Shown one piece after another: positions 18,246 through 28,208 of a DNA stretch of 44,702 nt (within the stretch, counting starts at the first letter, position 1; the number at the start of each line of letters is the position of its first letter). The position numbers and the translations under genes were made by a program. The notes beneath the pieces are model-generated. The model was not told where the DNA came from, made no database searches, and worked only from the letters and a program-made list of their open reading frames with translations. The stretch lies in the NCBI GenBank assembly GCA_003650285.1, contig QMOQ01000004.1:1-44702 (forward strand). Direction: 5' to 3'. The DNA comes from Caldisericota bacterium (lineage in GTDB: Bacteria > Caldisericota > Caldisericia > Caldisericales > Caldisericaceae).

Positions 18246-19151
18246 ATGAAAAAATTTAAATCGATTAAAAAAGAAGTAGTTCAGCAAGTTGTTGATTTTA
18301 TTGCTCAATACACTAACAAGCTTGAAAAAGAAGGTGTAGTAATTGGAATAAGCGGAGGCATTGACAGTGCAGTTGCTGCAGCAGTTGCAAAAGAAGCAAT
18401 CGGAAAAGATAAACTCACTCTTGTACATATCTCTGAAAGAGATACACTTAAAAAAAATAAAATCAGTGCACAGATCATTGCCGATTTTATAGGCGTACCG
18501 CTTAAAAAAAAGAATATTACTGTTCCATTAATCAGCTTGGGCATTTATTCCCTTGAGTCTATTGGGGGCTTTTTTGCCCCTGAAAACATAAAAGTAAGTT
18601 ATGTTAAAAAACGTTTTAATAAAATTAGCAAAGATAAACAAGCATATCTGAATCATATTTCAGGGAAAGGTAATGAGCAATACAGAAAAGATATTGCATA
18701 TTATGAGACAAAAGCCCGCCTTATAACTGTTGTCTTGTATAAATACGCTAATTTAGAAAACAAAATAGTAATAGACACAAGCAATAAAACAGAATTAAGC
18801 ATTGGCCATTGCATAAGATACGGCGAAGTTGGAGATATAAGACCTCTTGGAGATTTGTATAAAACCGAAATCATGGAATTAGCAAAATATATGGGTATAC
18901 CTGAGCAAATTTTAAACAAACCACCGTCTCCGGATATTATACCAGGTATTACAGATGAATTAGCAATAGGTTTATCTTACGAAAAAATCGATCAAATCCT
19001 TTTACATCTTGAAAATAAATTGCACGAAAAAGAAATAGCAAAAGAACTTAAAATCGACGAGAAAGAAGTACAATACATTAAGAAATTATGTGAAACTGCA
19101 AAATTGTATACAGATATTCCTATAAAGTTAAAACTAAAACATGGAAACTAA
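18246..19151 (+). CDS. nadE: NAD+ synthase, NH3-dependent type
   Basis: VVIGISGGIDSAVAAAVA PP-loop; VIDTSNKTELSIGHCIRYGEVGDIRPLGDLYKTEI; no glutaminase domain. Confidence 0.93.
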   Translation: MKKFKSIKKEVVQQVVDFIAQYTNKLEKEGVVIGISGGIDSAVAAAVAKEAIGKDKLTLVHISERDTLKKNKISAQIIADFIGVPLKKKNITVPLISLGIYSLESIGGFFAPENIKVSYVKKRFNKISKDKQAYLNHISGKGNEQYRKDIAYYETKARLITVVLYKYANLENKIVIDTSNKTELSIGHCIRYGEVGDIRPLGDLYKTEIMELAKYMGIPEQILNKPPSPDIIPGITDELAIGLSYEKIDQILLHLENKLHEKEIAKELKIDEKEVQYIKKLCETAKLYTDIPIKLKLKHGN

Positions 19152-21135
19152 ATTTAAGCTCGTTTCAGACTTTAAGCCCACAGGTGATCAACCAGAAGCT
19201 ATAGAAAAACTTGTCGAAGGCATAGAAAAAAACTATAAGTTTCAAACACTACTCGGAGTCACAGGATCAGGCAAAACATTCACAATGGCAAACGTAATCG
19301 AAAAAATACAAAAACCCACGCTGGTCTTGTCTCACAATAAAACGTTAGCAGCGCAACTATATGCAGAGTTTAAGCGATTCTTCCCTGAAAATGCAGTGCA
19401 CTATTTTGTAAGTTACTATGACTATTATCGGCCCGAGGCATACATACCGCAATACGACTTACATATTGATAAAACAGCAGACATAAATGAAGATATAGCA
19501 AGGTTAAGACATGCAACAGTAAGAGCCTTGCTAGAAAGAAAAGATGTGATTGTAGTTGCATCAGTCTCCTGTATATATGGATGGGACTCACCCGAAGAAT
19601 ACAAAGAGCAGCTGTTAACAGTAAAAATAGGACAAAAGATATTAAGAAATACTTTGGCAGTAAATCTTGCAAGATTGCAATACGAAAGAAACGATTTTGA
19701 CTTCCGTAATGGACGGTTTAGGCTAAAGGGAGATGTAGTTGAAGTATTTCCCAAAGAATCGGAAACTGCAATTCGTCTTGAACTTTTTGATGATGGAATC
19801 GATTCAATTACAGAATTTGACCCTCTGACGAGAGATATTATAAAAAAGTATTCTTCGTACACATTTTTCCCGGCATCACAATTTATTACAACTGCAGAGC
19901 GAATCCATAAATATGCAAATGAAATACGAAAAGAGCTTGCGCAACGCATTGAATTTTTCAGACAAAAACAGAAACTTGTAGAGGCACAAAGAATAGAAGA
20001 AAGAACAAATTACGATCTTGAAATGTTGGAAAACGTTGGTTATTGTGCCGGTATAGAGAATTATTCACGATACTTTTCGGGAAGACAACCAGGAGAAGAA
20101 CCCTACACTTTGTTAAATTTCTTTCCAAAAGATTTTTTCATGATTATCGATGAATCCCATATAACACTTCCTCAAACAAGAGGGATGTACGGTGGAGATC
20201 ATCAAAGAAAACTCACTCTGGTAAAATACGGGTTTAGACTTCCCTCTGCATTGGACAATAGGCCACTACGATTTGATGAATTTCTTAAACATATCAACCA
20301 GTGTATTTTTGCGTCCGCAACACCCTCCAAAAACGAAATAGATTATAGCAGCCAAGTAGCTGAACAGCTTATTCGCCCAACAGGACTCGTAGACCCAGAA
20401 GTTGAAGTACACTCAGCAACGAGCCAGATTAACAGTCTTATAAAAGAGGTACAGAAAAGAGCGAAAAAGAGAGAAAGAGTACTCGTCACAACACTCACAA
20501 AAAAATTTGCAGAAGATTTAGCAATGTTTCTTACAGAAAAAGGAATAAAAGCAAAATATCTTCACTCGGATATAAAGACACTGGAGCGAGTAAAAATTCT
20601 TAAATCATTACGCGAAGGAAGCTTTGACTGCCTTGTGGGTGTAAACTTACTGAGAGAAGGGCTTGATTTACCTGAAGTTTCACTTGTTGCTATTTTAGAT
20701 GCAGATAAAGAAGGTTTTTTAAGGTCCGAAGTATCACTCATACAAACAATGGGGCGAACAGCAAGAAATGTATCCGGAAAAGTAATTATGTATGCAGACA
20801 ATATCACAGTTTCAATGAAAAAAGCGATAAAAGAAACAGATAGAAGGAGAAAAAAGCAAATTGCTTACAACACAAAACATAATATTACACCAAAAACTAT
20901 AAGAAAAGCCATTTCAGACCTGATCGACCTTCCCTGGAAGAGCAAAAAAGAAATTGAAAAAATAGGCGATAAAACACTTTTATCCCTTTCAACAGAACAG
21001 TTCAGCGCTTTGATTACAGAACTCGAAGAGGAAATGCATCTCAAGGCAGATATTTTAGAATTTGAAGAGGCCGCAAGAATAAGAGATAAAATTGGCGAGT
21101 TAACTAAATTTTATAAAAAAAGGAGAAAAAAATGA
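19141..21135 (+). CDS. uvrB: Excinuclease ABC subunit B
   Basis: GDQPEAIEKL, LLGVTGSGKTFTMANVI, YYDYYRPEAYIPQ, DESHITLPQTRGMYGGD, GVNLLREGLDLPEVSLVAILDADKEGFLRS, C-terminal UVR motif. Confidence 0.97.
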   Translation: METKFKLVSDFKPTGDQPEAIEKLVEGIEKNYKFQTLLGVTGSGKTFTMANVIEKIQKPTLVLSHNKTLAAQLYAEFKRFFPENAVHYFVSYYDYYRPEAYIPQYDLHIDKTADINEDIARLRHATVRALLERKDVIVVASVSCIYGWDSPEEYKEQLLTVKIGQKILRNTLAVNLARLQYERNDFDFRNGRFRLKGDVVEVFPKESETAIRLELFDDGIDSITEFDPLTRDIIKKYSSYTFFPASQFITTAERIHKYANEIRKELAQRIEFFRQKQKLVEAQRIEERTNYDLEMLENVGYCAGIENYSRYFSGRQPGEEPYTLLNFFPKDFFMIIDESHITLPQTRGMYGGDHQRKLTLVKYGFRLPSALDNRPLRFDEFLKHINQCIFASATPSKNEIDYSSQVAEQLIRPTGLVDPEVEVHSATSQINSLIKEVQKRAKKRERVLVTTLTKKFAEDLAMFLTEKGIKAKYLHSDIKTLERVKILKSLREGSFDCLVGVNLLREGLDLPEVSLVAILDADKEGFLRSEVSLIQTMGRTARNVSGKVIMYADNITVSMKKAIKETDRRRKKQIAYNTKHNITPKTIRKAISDLIDLPWKSKKEIEKIGDKTLLSLSTEQFSALITELEEEMHLKADILEFEEAARIRDKIGELTKFYKKRRKK

Positions 21136-21932
21136 AAAAAATTGGACTTGCACTGGGAAGTGGTGGCCCAAAGGGACTTTCCCATATAGGAGTGATTAAA
21201 GTATTAGAAGAAGCTGGCATTCAAATTGATATGATTGCAGGTTCGAGTATTGGTGCACTAGTGGGAAGTATTTATACGGTGACAGGAAACGCAAAAAAAA
21301 TTGAAGAAATTGCTTTAGACACAAATATGAATACTGTGCTTTCTGTCCTCTTTGATCCAACAATAAAACTAGGGCTAATACGGGGAAAGAAAGTAACAAG
21401 ACTATTCCAGGAAATAATCGGAGACTATACAATTGAAAATTTGCCAAAAAAATTTATTGCCGTTGCCACTGACCTTGCCACAGGAGATCCAATTTTCTTT
21501 GAAGAAGGCAATCTTCTTGACGCAGTTCGTGCTAGCATCTCAATCCCTTTTATGTTTCAGCCAATAAGAAAAGAAAATATGCTGCTTGTAGATGGAGGAC
21601 TTTCTTTACAAGTACCGGTAGAACCACTTAAGAAATGTGGAGCAGATATTATCATTGCAGTAAACTTATCAGAAAACTCTTTCAAAACACCAAAATTTAC
21701 TGGAAAATTCGTGAACACTCCCAGGGAACTCTATAAAGTTGCATCAGATTCAATAAATAATTTACAATATAGCCTTGCAAGAGAAAATTGTAAAAACGCA
21801 GATATCACTGTTGCTCCTGATGTAAAAGATATAAAATGGAATAGCTTTTGGAAACCACAAAAAGCTATACGTAGAGGAGAAAAAGCAATGAAAGAAAAAC
21901 TGCCGGAGCTTCTTAAAATTCTTGAGGAATAA
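21132..21932 (+). CDS. Patatin-like phospholipase, RssA type
   Basis: GLALGSGGPKGLSHIGVIKVLEE; GSSIGALVGS; VDGGLSLQVPVEPLK catalytic Asp motif. Confidence 0.92.
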   Translation: MKKIGLALGSGGPKGLSHIGVIKVLEEAGIQIDMIAGSSIGALVGSIYTVTGNAKKIEEIALDTNMNTVLSVLFDPTIKLGLIRGKKVTRLFQEIIGDYTIENLPKKFIAVATDLATGDPIFFEEGNLLDAVRASISIPFMFQPIRKENMLLVDGGLSLQVPVEPLKKCGADIIIAVNLSENSFKTPKFTGKFVNTPRELYKVASDSINNLQYSLARENCKNADITVAPDVKDIKWNSFWKPQKAIRRGEKAMKEKLPELLKILEE

Positions 21933-21933
21933 A

Positions 21934-21953
21934 AAAGCCCCTTGCGGGGCTTT
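21934..21953. terminator. Bidirectional intrinsic terminator
   Basis: AAAGCCCC-TTGC-GGGGCTTT between convergent genes. Confidence 0.85.
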
Positions 21954-21956
21954 ATG

Positions 21957-23168
21957 TTAATGTATTTTTTTCTTTAGTAAAATACCCAGCCGCTTTATTC
22001 CTTCATCAATTTGTTCCGGGGTTGGAAGAGAAAAGTTAAGTCTCATATGGTGCTTATCCTCTCCATAAGGATAGAAGGCACTACCTATGACATAAGCAAC
22101 TTTTTCCTCAATTGCTTCCTTAAACATCTCGGTTGTATCAACATAATCCGGTAGAGTAACCCAAATAAACATGCCACCTTCCGGTTTTGTCCATTCTGCT
22201 TCCTTTGGGAAATACTTTTCAATTGCATGAAGCATTAAATCTTTTTTCTTTTTATATGTTTGCCGCACAAGCTCAAGATATTGTTTTAAATGTCCTTGCT
22301 TGATAAATTCATAAGCAATATACTGAGTAGAAGAAGGGGAGCACAGATCTGAGCCTTGCTTTGCAATCACAAATTTGTGAATAGCCTCTTGATCTGCAAT
22401 CATCCAACCAAGTCGCAATCCAGGAGCAAGGATTTTAGAAAAAGTTCTTAGCGCAATGACATTACCAATATTATCCATTTCCACAAGAGAAGGAATTTTT
22501 TCTCCTTCGAAACGAATTTCTCCATACGGATCGTCTTCTATAATAGGTACATCATACTGATGACTCAATTCCAATATCTTTTTCCTTCGTTCAAAGCTAA
22601 GCGTAACGCCTGCCGGATTTTGAAAATTAGGAATAAGATACATAAATTTTATATTTACCCCATTTTTTTTAGCTTCTCTAAGCTTTTCCTCTAAAATGTC
22701 TGTTTTTATACCATTGTTATCAAGCGGTATTGTAATAAAATCTGCTTCATAAGCACGAAAAGCTTGTAAACCACCTACATAAGACGGAGCTTCAACAATG
22801 ATTACATCTCCCGGATCAATAAATACTTTGCCTACAAGATCCAATCCCTGCTGAGACGCAGTCGTTACAATAAGATTCTCTTTCGCAAGGTTCTGTATCC
22901 CCTCCTCTATACCAGCGTTAACAAGCACCTCTCTTAGAGCTGGGATTCCTTCGGTTGCACCATACTGAAGTGCCTTGTTACCATGGTTAAGAAAAACATC
23001 TTTGGAAATCTCTGCAAGAACTTTTTTAGGGAATAAAGTTGGATCAGGCATACCTCCGGCAAGTGAAATAATTTCTGGATTGTCTACAAGTTTTAACAAT
23101 TCTCTGATTGCTGAGGCTTTCATTGCTTTACTTCTGATAGAAAACTTTTTGCCCCATTCTAAAACCAT
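21957..23168 (-). CDS. PLP-dependent aminotransferase class I/II (2-aminoadipate/LysN-like)
   Basis: ISLAGGMPDPTLFP; YGATEGIPALREVL; YLIPNFQNPAGVTLS; ALRTFSKILAPGLRLGWMIA with PLP Lys. Confidence 0.92.
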   Translation of the reverse strand: MVLEWGKKFSIRSKAMKASAIRELLKLVDNPEIISLAGGMPDPTLFPKKVLAEISKDVFLNHGNKALQYGATEGIPALREVLVNAGIEEGIQNLAKENLIVTTASQQGLDLVGKVFIDPGDVIIVEAPSYVGGLQAFRAYEADFITIPLDNNGIKTDILEEKLREAKKNGVNIKFMYLIPNFQNPAGVTLSFERRKKILELSHQYDVPIIEDDPYGEIRFEGEKIPSLVEMDNIGNVIALRTFSKILAPGLRLGWMIADQEAIHKFVIAKQGSDLCSPSSTQYIAYEFIKQGHLKQYLELVRQTYKKKKDLMLHAIEKYFPKEAEWTKPEGGMFIWVTLPDYVDTTEMFKEAIEEKVAYVIGSAFYPYGEDKHHMRLNFSLPTPEQIDEGIKRLGILLKKKIH

Positions 23169-23270
23169 CTTTGCCTCCTTTAACTGTTTTTATTTTGGTG
23201 ACTCCTTTAATTATATCCACAAACTACAAATAGTTTAAACAATCAAAATATTCTTGTAAAAATAACAATG

Positions 23271-23552
23271 TTACAGCACTTCAGTTGTATAGTTTTCAAT
23301 GTTCAACCGACAATCTTTCTTTATAAATTCAACAATCTTTGATAGTGTACTGTATAAATGTGCTTTCTCCGTATTCACAGTAACAACAGCAATAATAGAT
23401 TTTCGGTACGAATTCTGATGTCCAATCTCTGTTATCGAGATATTAAAATTTTTCCTGAGGCGTGAAAAAAGGCTTAAACATATCTGCCGCTTCGCTTTTA
23501 AAGAAAACGTACCAGGTATGCCAAGCCAAACTACGCAAATCCCTATTTGCAT
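23271..23552 (-). CDS. DUF503 family protein
   Basis: 93 aa; MQIGICVVWLGIPGTFSLKAKRQICLSLFSRLRKNFNISITEIGHQN resembles the DUF503 pattern. Confidence 0.75.
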   Translation of the reverse strand: MQIGICVVWLGIPGTFSLKAKRQICLSLFSRLRKNFNISITEIGHQNSYRKSIIAVVTVNTEKAHLYSTLSKIVEFIKKDCRLNIENYTTEVL

Positions 23553-23561
23553 CCGATGGCA

Positions 23562-24680
23562 TTAAATAATAGTTTTCGAATTTTCTTCATCAAAAAGATG
23601 AATATGAAAAGGATCAATATAAAGCAGCACAGTATCTCCCATTGCATAATTATGATCAGAGCTTGCCCTGGCAACAAATTTTACATTGTCATCACCGAGT
23701 CTAAAATGAATGAATGTTTCAGAACCCATGAGCTCTACAAAATCTATCAGCACCTTAAACGGTTGCATTGCCGTTTTTTCATCATTTTTAACTTCAACCT
23801 CGCTGAACAAATCCTTAGGTCTGATACCCATTATCATATTTTTACCAATATAACTTTCTTTTGCAAGAATGTCTCGATGTGCATCGGTTATCTTTAACTT
23901 AAATCCTTCAGAAACTGCATACATATTTTTGCCTTGTTCTATAATTTTAACGTTAACAAAATTCATTGGTGGGGTCCCAACAAAACCTGCAACAAACCTA
24001 TTTACTGGATTATCAAATACTTCCTTTGGTTTTCCTTCTTGTTGTATTTCGCCTTCATTCATAACCACCACTCTATCACCAAGCGTCATTGCTTCCACCT
24101 GATCATGAGTGACATAAACAGTAGTAACTCCCAGTCTTTTATGTAACTTTATAAGCTCGCCCCTCGTCTGTACACGAAGCTTCGCATCAAGATTAGATAA
24201 AGGTTCATCCATAAGATACACCTTCGGATTTCTTACTACTGCTCTTGCGAGTGCAACTCTCTGTTTTTGTCCACCTGAAAGTTCCTTTGGTTTTCTTTTA
24301 AGAAGCTCCCAAATACCTAACATCTCGGCAGCCTTTTTTACCCTTTGGTCTATCTCATCCTTTGGTAATTTTTTCAATCTTAATCCAAAAGAAATATTTT
24401 GATACACATTCATATGAGGATATAATGCATAGTTCTGAAAAACCATTGCAATATCTCTATCTTTCGGCGGTATATTGTTCACAAGCTTATCCTCAATATA
24501 AATTTCACCTTCAGTTGGTTCTTCCAGGCCTGCAACAAGCCTAAGCGTAGTGGTTTTACCACATCCAGATGGTCCTAAAAGAACGAGAAATTCCCCATCA
24601 TTAATTTCGAGACTTTCGTTTCTTACTGCAACAACATTACCAAATTTTTTTGTCACACCTTCGAGCATTACCTTGGCCAT
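23562..24680 (-). CDS. Sugar ABC transporter ATP-binding protein, MalK/UgpC/MsmX type
   Basis: LLGPSGCGKTTTLRLVAGLEEPTEG; LSGGQKQRVALARAVVRNPKVYLMDEPLSNLDAKLR; C-terminal TOBE-like region. Confidence 0.95.
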   Translation of the reverse strand: MAKVMLEGVTKKFGNVVAVRNESLEINDGEFLVLLGPSGCGKTTTLRLVAGLEEPTEGEIYIEDKLVNNIPPKDRDIAMVFQNYALYPHMNVYQNISFGLRLKKLPKDEIDQRVKKAAEMLGIWELLKRKPKELSGGQKQRVALARAVVRNPKVYLMDEPLSNLDAKLRVQTRGELIKLHKRLGVTTVYVTHDQVEAMTLGDRVVVMNEGEIQQEGKPKEVFDNPVNRFVAGFVGTPPMNFVNVKIIEQGKNMYAVSEGFKLKITDAHRDILAKESYIGKNMIMGIRPKDLFSEVEVKNDEKTAMQPFKVLIDFVELMGSETFIHFRLGDDNVKFVARASSDHNYAMGDTVLLYIDPFHIHLFDEENSKTII

Positions 24681-24784
24681 ATTTTTCTCCTTTGTTAGCT
24701 TTTAACCTAATGTAATGATTTTGTTTAAAGTATATCTTTGTATAAAATATAGTCAAGATTAAACCAACCAAAAGGAGAAATTGG

Positions 24785-26260
24785 ATGTATAAAGAAAATA
24801 AAATAATGTTGTGGTTACACATGCACCAGCCAGATTATTTAAACCCTCTCAGCAATGAACAAATCCTACCGTGGACAAGAAGACATATGCTTAACAGTTA
24901 TTATGAGATTCCAAAACTGTTATTGTCATCATCTGCAAAGATTAATATTAATTTTTCCGGGATACTGTTAAAACAAATTGTCTCCTACGCAGAAGAAAAA
25001 TTGGAAGATACCTGGGAAACATTGGAAAAAAAAGATGCAGATTCTCTTACTGAAAGTGAAAAAGAATTTATAATAAGAAATTTTCTTAATCCTGTGGCTA
25101 ACTTTAACTCAAATAGATTTAATAAACTTATTAACAAGAAAAAAAACAGAGAGAAATTTAATACACAAGATATGCGAGATACTCAAATACTTTATGCTAT
25201 ATCAGCATTTTCTCCTGATACTACCGAAGTTAAAGGTTTAATAAATAAAAAAGAAAATTATTCAGAAAAAGATAAGATAGAAGAAAAAAAGATAGAAAGA
25301 AAGATATTTGAATCAATCATTCCAATGTACAGAGAACTTTTTGCCAGAAAACAGATAGAGCTCACAATATCTCCAATGCAACATCCCATTTTGCCTCTTC
25401 TCATAGATTCGTCTATCGCATGCAGAAGTAAGCAAGAAACAATTCTACCCTTGACTCAATTCGCTCACCCGAACGATGCGATAAAACAGATGGAAGATGC
25501 CATTTCGTTATTCAGTAAAATTTTTGGTAAAATGCCACAAGGCATGTGGCCATCTGAAGGAAGTATTTCAAACAAGGCAATAGATATTATAAAACAGAAA
25601 GGAATCAAATGGATTGGAACAGATGAAAGTGTGTTAATGAGAACCAATCCTTATGTAAAGAAGGAAGACATATCCATTCCTCGGAATGTAAGAGATTTAA
25701 AGATATTTTTCCGAAATCATTACCTCTCAGATAAAATAGGATTTGCCTACAATAAAATGAATCCAATAGATGCAGTAAAAGACTTACTTCAAACAGTAAA
25801 ATCATCAAGAAACGGAGAAATAATTATATTAGACGGAGAAAATCCATGGGACTTCTATCCCGAATGTGGAGTACCATTTCTCACAGAGTTATTCAGTGCA
25901 TTAAATCAAAGAAACAGCGCATTAGGTAATGAAATAGAAGCCACAGACAGTATTGAAGCCATACACCCTGGTTCCTGGATAAATGGTTATTTTGATACCT
26001 GGATAGGCGATGAAGAATCAAATAGAGCATGGACATATCTCGCTGATACAAGAAAAACGGTAGGAAGCACACAAGAATCTCTCAATCAAATTTATATTGC
26101 GGAAGGAAGTGATTGGTTTTGGTGGTACAGCAACCTTCACAAAAAAGAAGTAGACTTTACCTTTGACACACTATTTCGAGCTCATCTTATTGCCGCCTAT
26201 CAAAAAGCTGGAATAAAGATACCTTCATATTTATTCCAACCCATTAAAGAAGTAAAATGA
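24785..26260 (+). CDS. Glycoside hydrolase family 57 protein
   Basis: WLHMHQPDYLNP, LPWTRRHMLNSYYEIP, GMWPSEGSIS (motif with Glu), IILDGENPWDFYPECG (motif with Asp). Confidence 0.85.
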   Translation: MYKENKIMLWLHMHQPDYLNPLSNEQILPWTRRHMLNSYYEIPKLLLSSSAKININFSGILLKQIVSYAEEKLEDTWETLEKKDADSLTESEKEFIIRNFLNPVANFNSNRFNKLINKKKNREKFNTQDMRDTQILYAISAFSPDTTEVKGLINKKENYSEKDKIEEKKIERKIFESIIPMYRELFARKQIELTISPMQHPILPLLIDSSIACRSKQETILPLTQFAHPNDAIKQMEDAISLFSKIFGKMPQGMWPSEGSISNKAIDIIKQKGIKWIGTDESVLMRTNPYVKKEDISIPRNVRDLKIFFRNHYLSDKIGFAYNKMNPIDAVKDLLQTVKSSRNGEIIILDGENPWDFYPECGVPFLTELFSALNQRNSALGNEIEATDSIEAIHPGSWINGYFDTWIGDEESNRAWTYLADTRKTVGSTQESLNQIYIAEGSDWFWWYSNLHKKEVDFTFDTLFRAHLIAAYQKAGIKIPSYLFQPIKEVK

Positions 26261-28194
26261 ATCTAATATTTATCATACATAATCACCAACCGGTAGGAAA
26301 CTTTGATTATGTGATTGAAGATGCATATAAAAAAGCATATTTGCCTTTTGTAAATGAAATTTTAGATGCAACTCATTTCAGATTTGGCATACATTTTTCA
26401 GGATATCTCCTGCAATACATAGAAAAAAACCATCCTGAATACATAGAAAAACTTCACTTTCTTATCCAACAAAATAAATGCGAAATTCTTTCAGGAGGTA
26501 TGTATGAACCAATTCTTACATTGATCCCTGAAAGAGACCGGAATGAACAGATTAAGAGAATGAACGAATACATTGGAAAACTATTCAAAACACAACCAAA
26601 AGGCTTCTGGGTTGCAGAAAGGGTGTGGGAACAACATCTAACAAAAACACTTTCACAAAATGGGATACAATATGTTGCACTGGACGACACGCATTTTAAA
26701 AAAGAAGGTAAAACAGATAAGGATTTATCAAAGCATTTTATTACAGAAGATGAAGGAGAAACATTAAATATATTTCCTATAAGCAAAAATCTACGATATC
26801 TCATACCGTTTAAACCAGTAGAGCAAATAATAAAATATTTTGAGGAAGCAGAAAAAAAAGATAAAGATCGTCTTGAACTGTTTGGAGATGATGGAGAAAA
26901 ATTTGGTATCTGGCCCAAAACATATAGTTATGTTTATGAAAAAAAATGGCTAAAAAGGTTTCTGAAAGCTCTTAAAGATAATTCGAATTGGCTCACAATT
27001 CATCTTCCTTCAGAATATATTGCAAACAATCCCCCGAAAGAACTGATCTATTTAAGAGAATGTTCATATGAAGAAATGATGAAATGGTCAGAAGGTAATT
27101 TCAAAAAATTTCTTATTAAATATCCCGAAAGTAACGATATGAACAAAAAAGCACTTTTTCTGAGCAAAAGAGTGAAAGAAAAATTTCCTGAGGAATTGCT
27201 AAAAGGAGAAACAAACGATGCTCTATGGCACGGACTTTTTGGCGGGCTATACCTTCCACATTTAAGAATAGCTATATATGAAAACCTGATAAAAGCAGAG
27301 AAAAAGATAGATCCACTTTCATTTAAAATAGAAGAAAACGATATCAATAAGGACGGGAGAAAAGAATTTATACTGGAAACGCCAAAGCTAAATTTATATT
27401 TTACAAAAAAAGGTGGAACCCTTTATGAGTTGGATGACAAAATAAAGGAACTAAATATACAAAATGTGCTTACAAGAAGAAAAGAGCCTTATCATAAAAA
27501 AATTCTCGAATTAAATAAAATAAAGAATAAAGACCAAGAAGAAATAAACACAATTCATCCTATTACAACAACAAAAGAAAGCAATTTAAATAAATTTTTA
27601 ATATACGATTGGTACAGAAGAAATTCTTTTATCGACCACTTTTTTAGAGCAGACACAACAGTGGAATCCATTTACAAAATGCAGTTTGGAGAACAAGGAG
27701 ATTTTGTGCTTGGTAAATATAATGGAAAAACCAAAAAGACAGACAACAGTTTATCCCTTTCGCTTAAGAGAGATGGACATGTCTGGTGCGGAGAAAATTG
27801 GGAAGAGGTTTCGCTAAAAAAAGAGATTATTGTCCCAAAAGAAAAGAGAGAGATTCAGGCCAGATATAAAATAAGTACCAGCAAAGAATTTCCCTTATTC
27901 TTTGGAATAGAATTCAATTTTCTTTTCTTTAAAGATGGACTTAAGATAAACAAGCAAGATTATAAAAATCGCATGAAGCTTCAAGGTAAAGAGTTTGAAA
28001 TAGAAGAATTTATCCAGAACATAAACCTTATCATTAGCCTTTCGGAAAAAGTTCAATTATGGACATTTCCCATATATACCGTTTCACAATCTGAAAGTGG
28101 GATTGAAAGAACATTTCAAGGACTTTCTTTTATTTTTAGCAAAAAAGATATAATTAAAGAAAAGATAATAAACATAAACTTGCGAATAAAATAG
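26257..28194 (+). CDS. GH57 4-alpha-glucanotransferase/alpha-amylase type
   Basis: HNHQPVGNFDYV; GGMYEPIL; KGFWVAERVWEQHLTK; LFGDDGEKFGIWP; DUF1925/1926-like C-terminal half. Confidence 0.9.
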   Translation: MNLIFIIHNHQPVGNFDYVIEDAYKKAYLPFVNEILDATHFRFGIHFSGYLLQYIEKNHPEYIEKLHFLIQQNKCEILSGGMYEPILTLIPERDRNEQIKRMNEYIGKLFKTQPKGFWVAERVWEQHLTKTLSQNGIQYVALDDTHFKKEGKTDKDLSKHFITEDEGETLNIFPISKNLRYLIPFKPVEQIIKYFEEAEKKDKDRLELFGDDGEKFGIWPKTYSYVYEKKWLKRFLKALKDNSNWLTIHLPSEYIANNPPKELIYLRECSYEEMMKWSEGNFKKFLIKYPESNDMNKKALFLSKRVKEKFPEELLKGETNDALWHGLFGGLYLPHLRIAIYENLIKAEKKIDPLSFKIEENDINKDGRKEFILETPKLNLYFTKKGGTLYELDDKIKELNIQNVLTRRKEPYHKKILELNKIKNKDQEEINTIHPITTTKESNLNKFLIYDWYRRNSFIDHFFRADTTVESIYKMQFGEQGDFVLGKYNGKTKKTDNSLSLSLKRDGHVWCGENWEEVSLKKEIIVPKEKREIQARYKISTSKEFPLFFGIEFNFLFFKDGLKINKQDYKNRMKLQGKEFEIEEFIQNINLIISLSEKVQLWTFPIYTVSQSESGIERTFQGLSFIFSKKDIIKEKIININLRIK

Positions 28195-28208
28195 GGAGGT
28201 TAGTTATA

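Noticed and set aside
19370-19949. Minus-strand ORFs inside uvrB (100 and 174 aa)
   Set aside because: Antisense shadow of a strongly supported uvrB; composition Ser/Leu-rich without family motifs.
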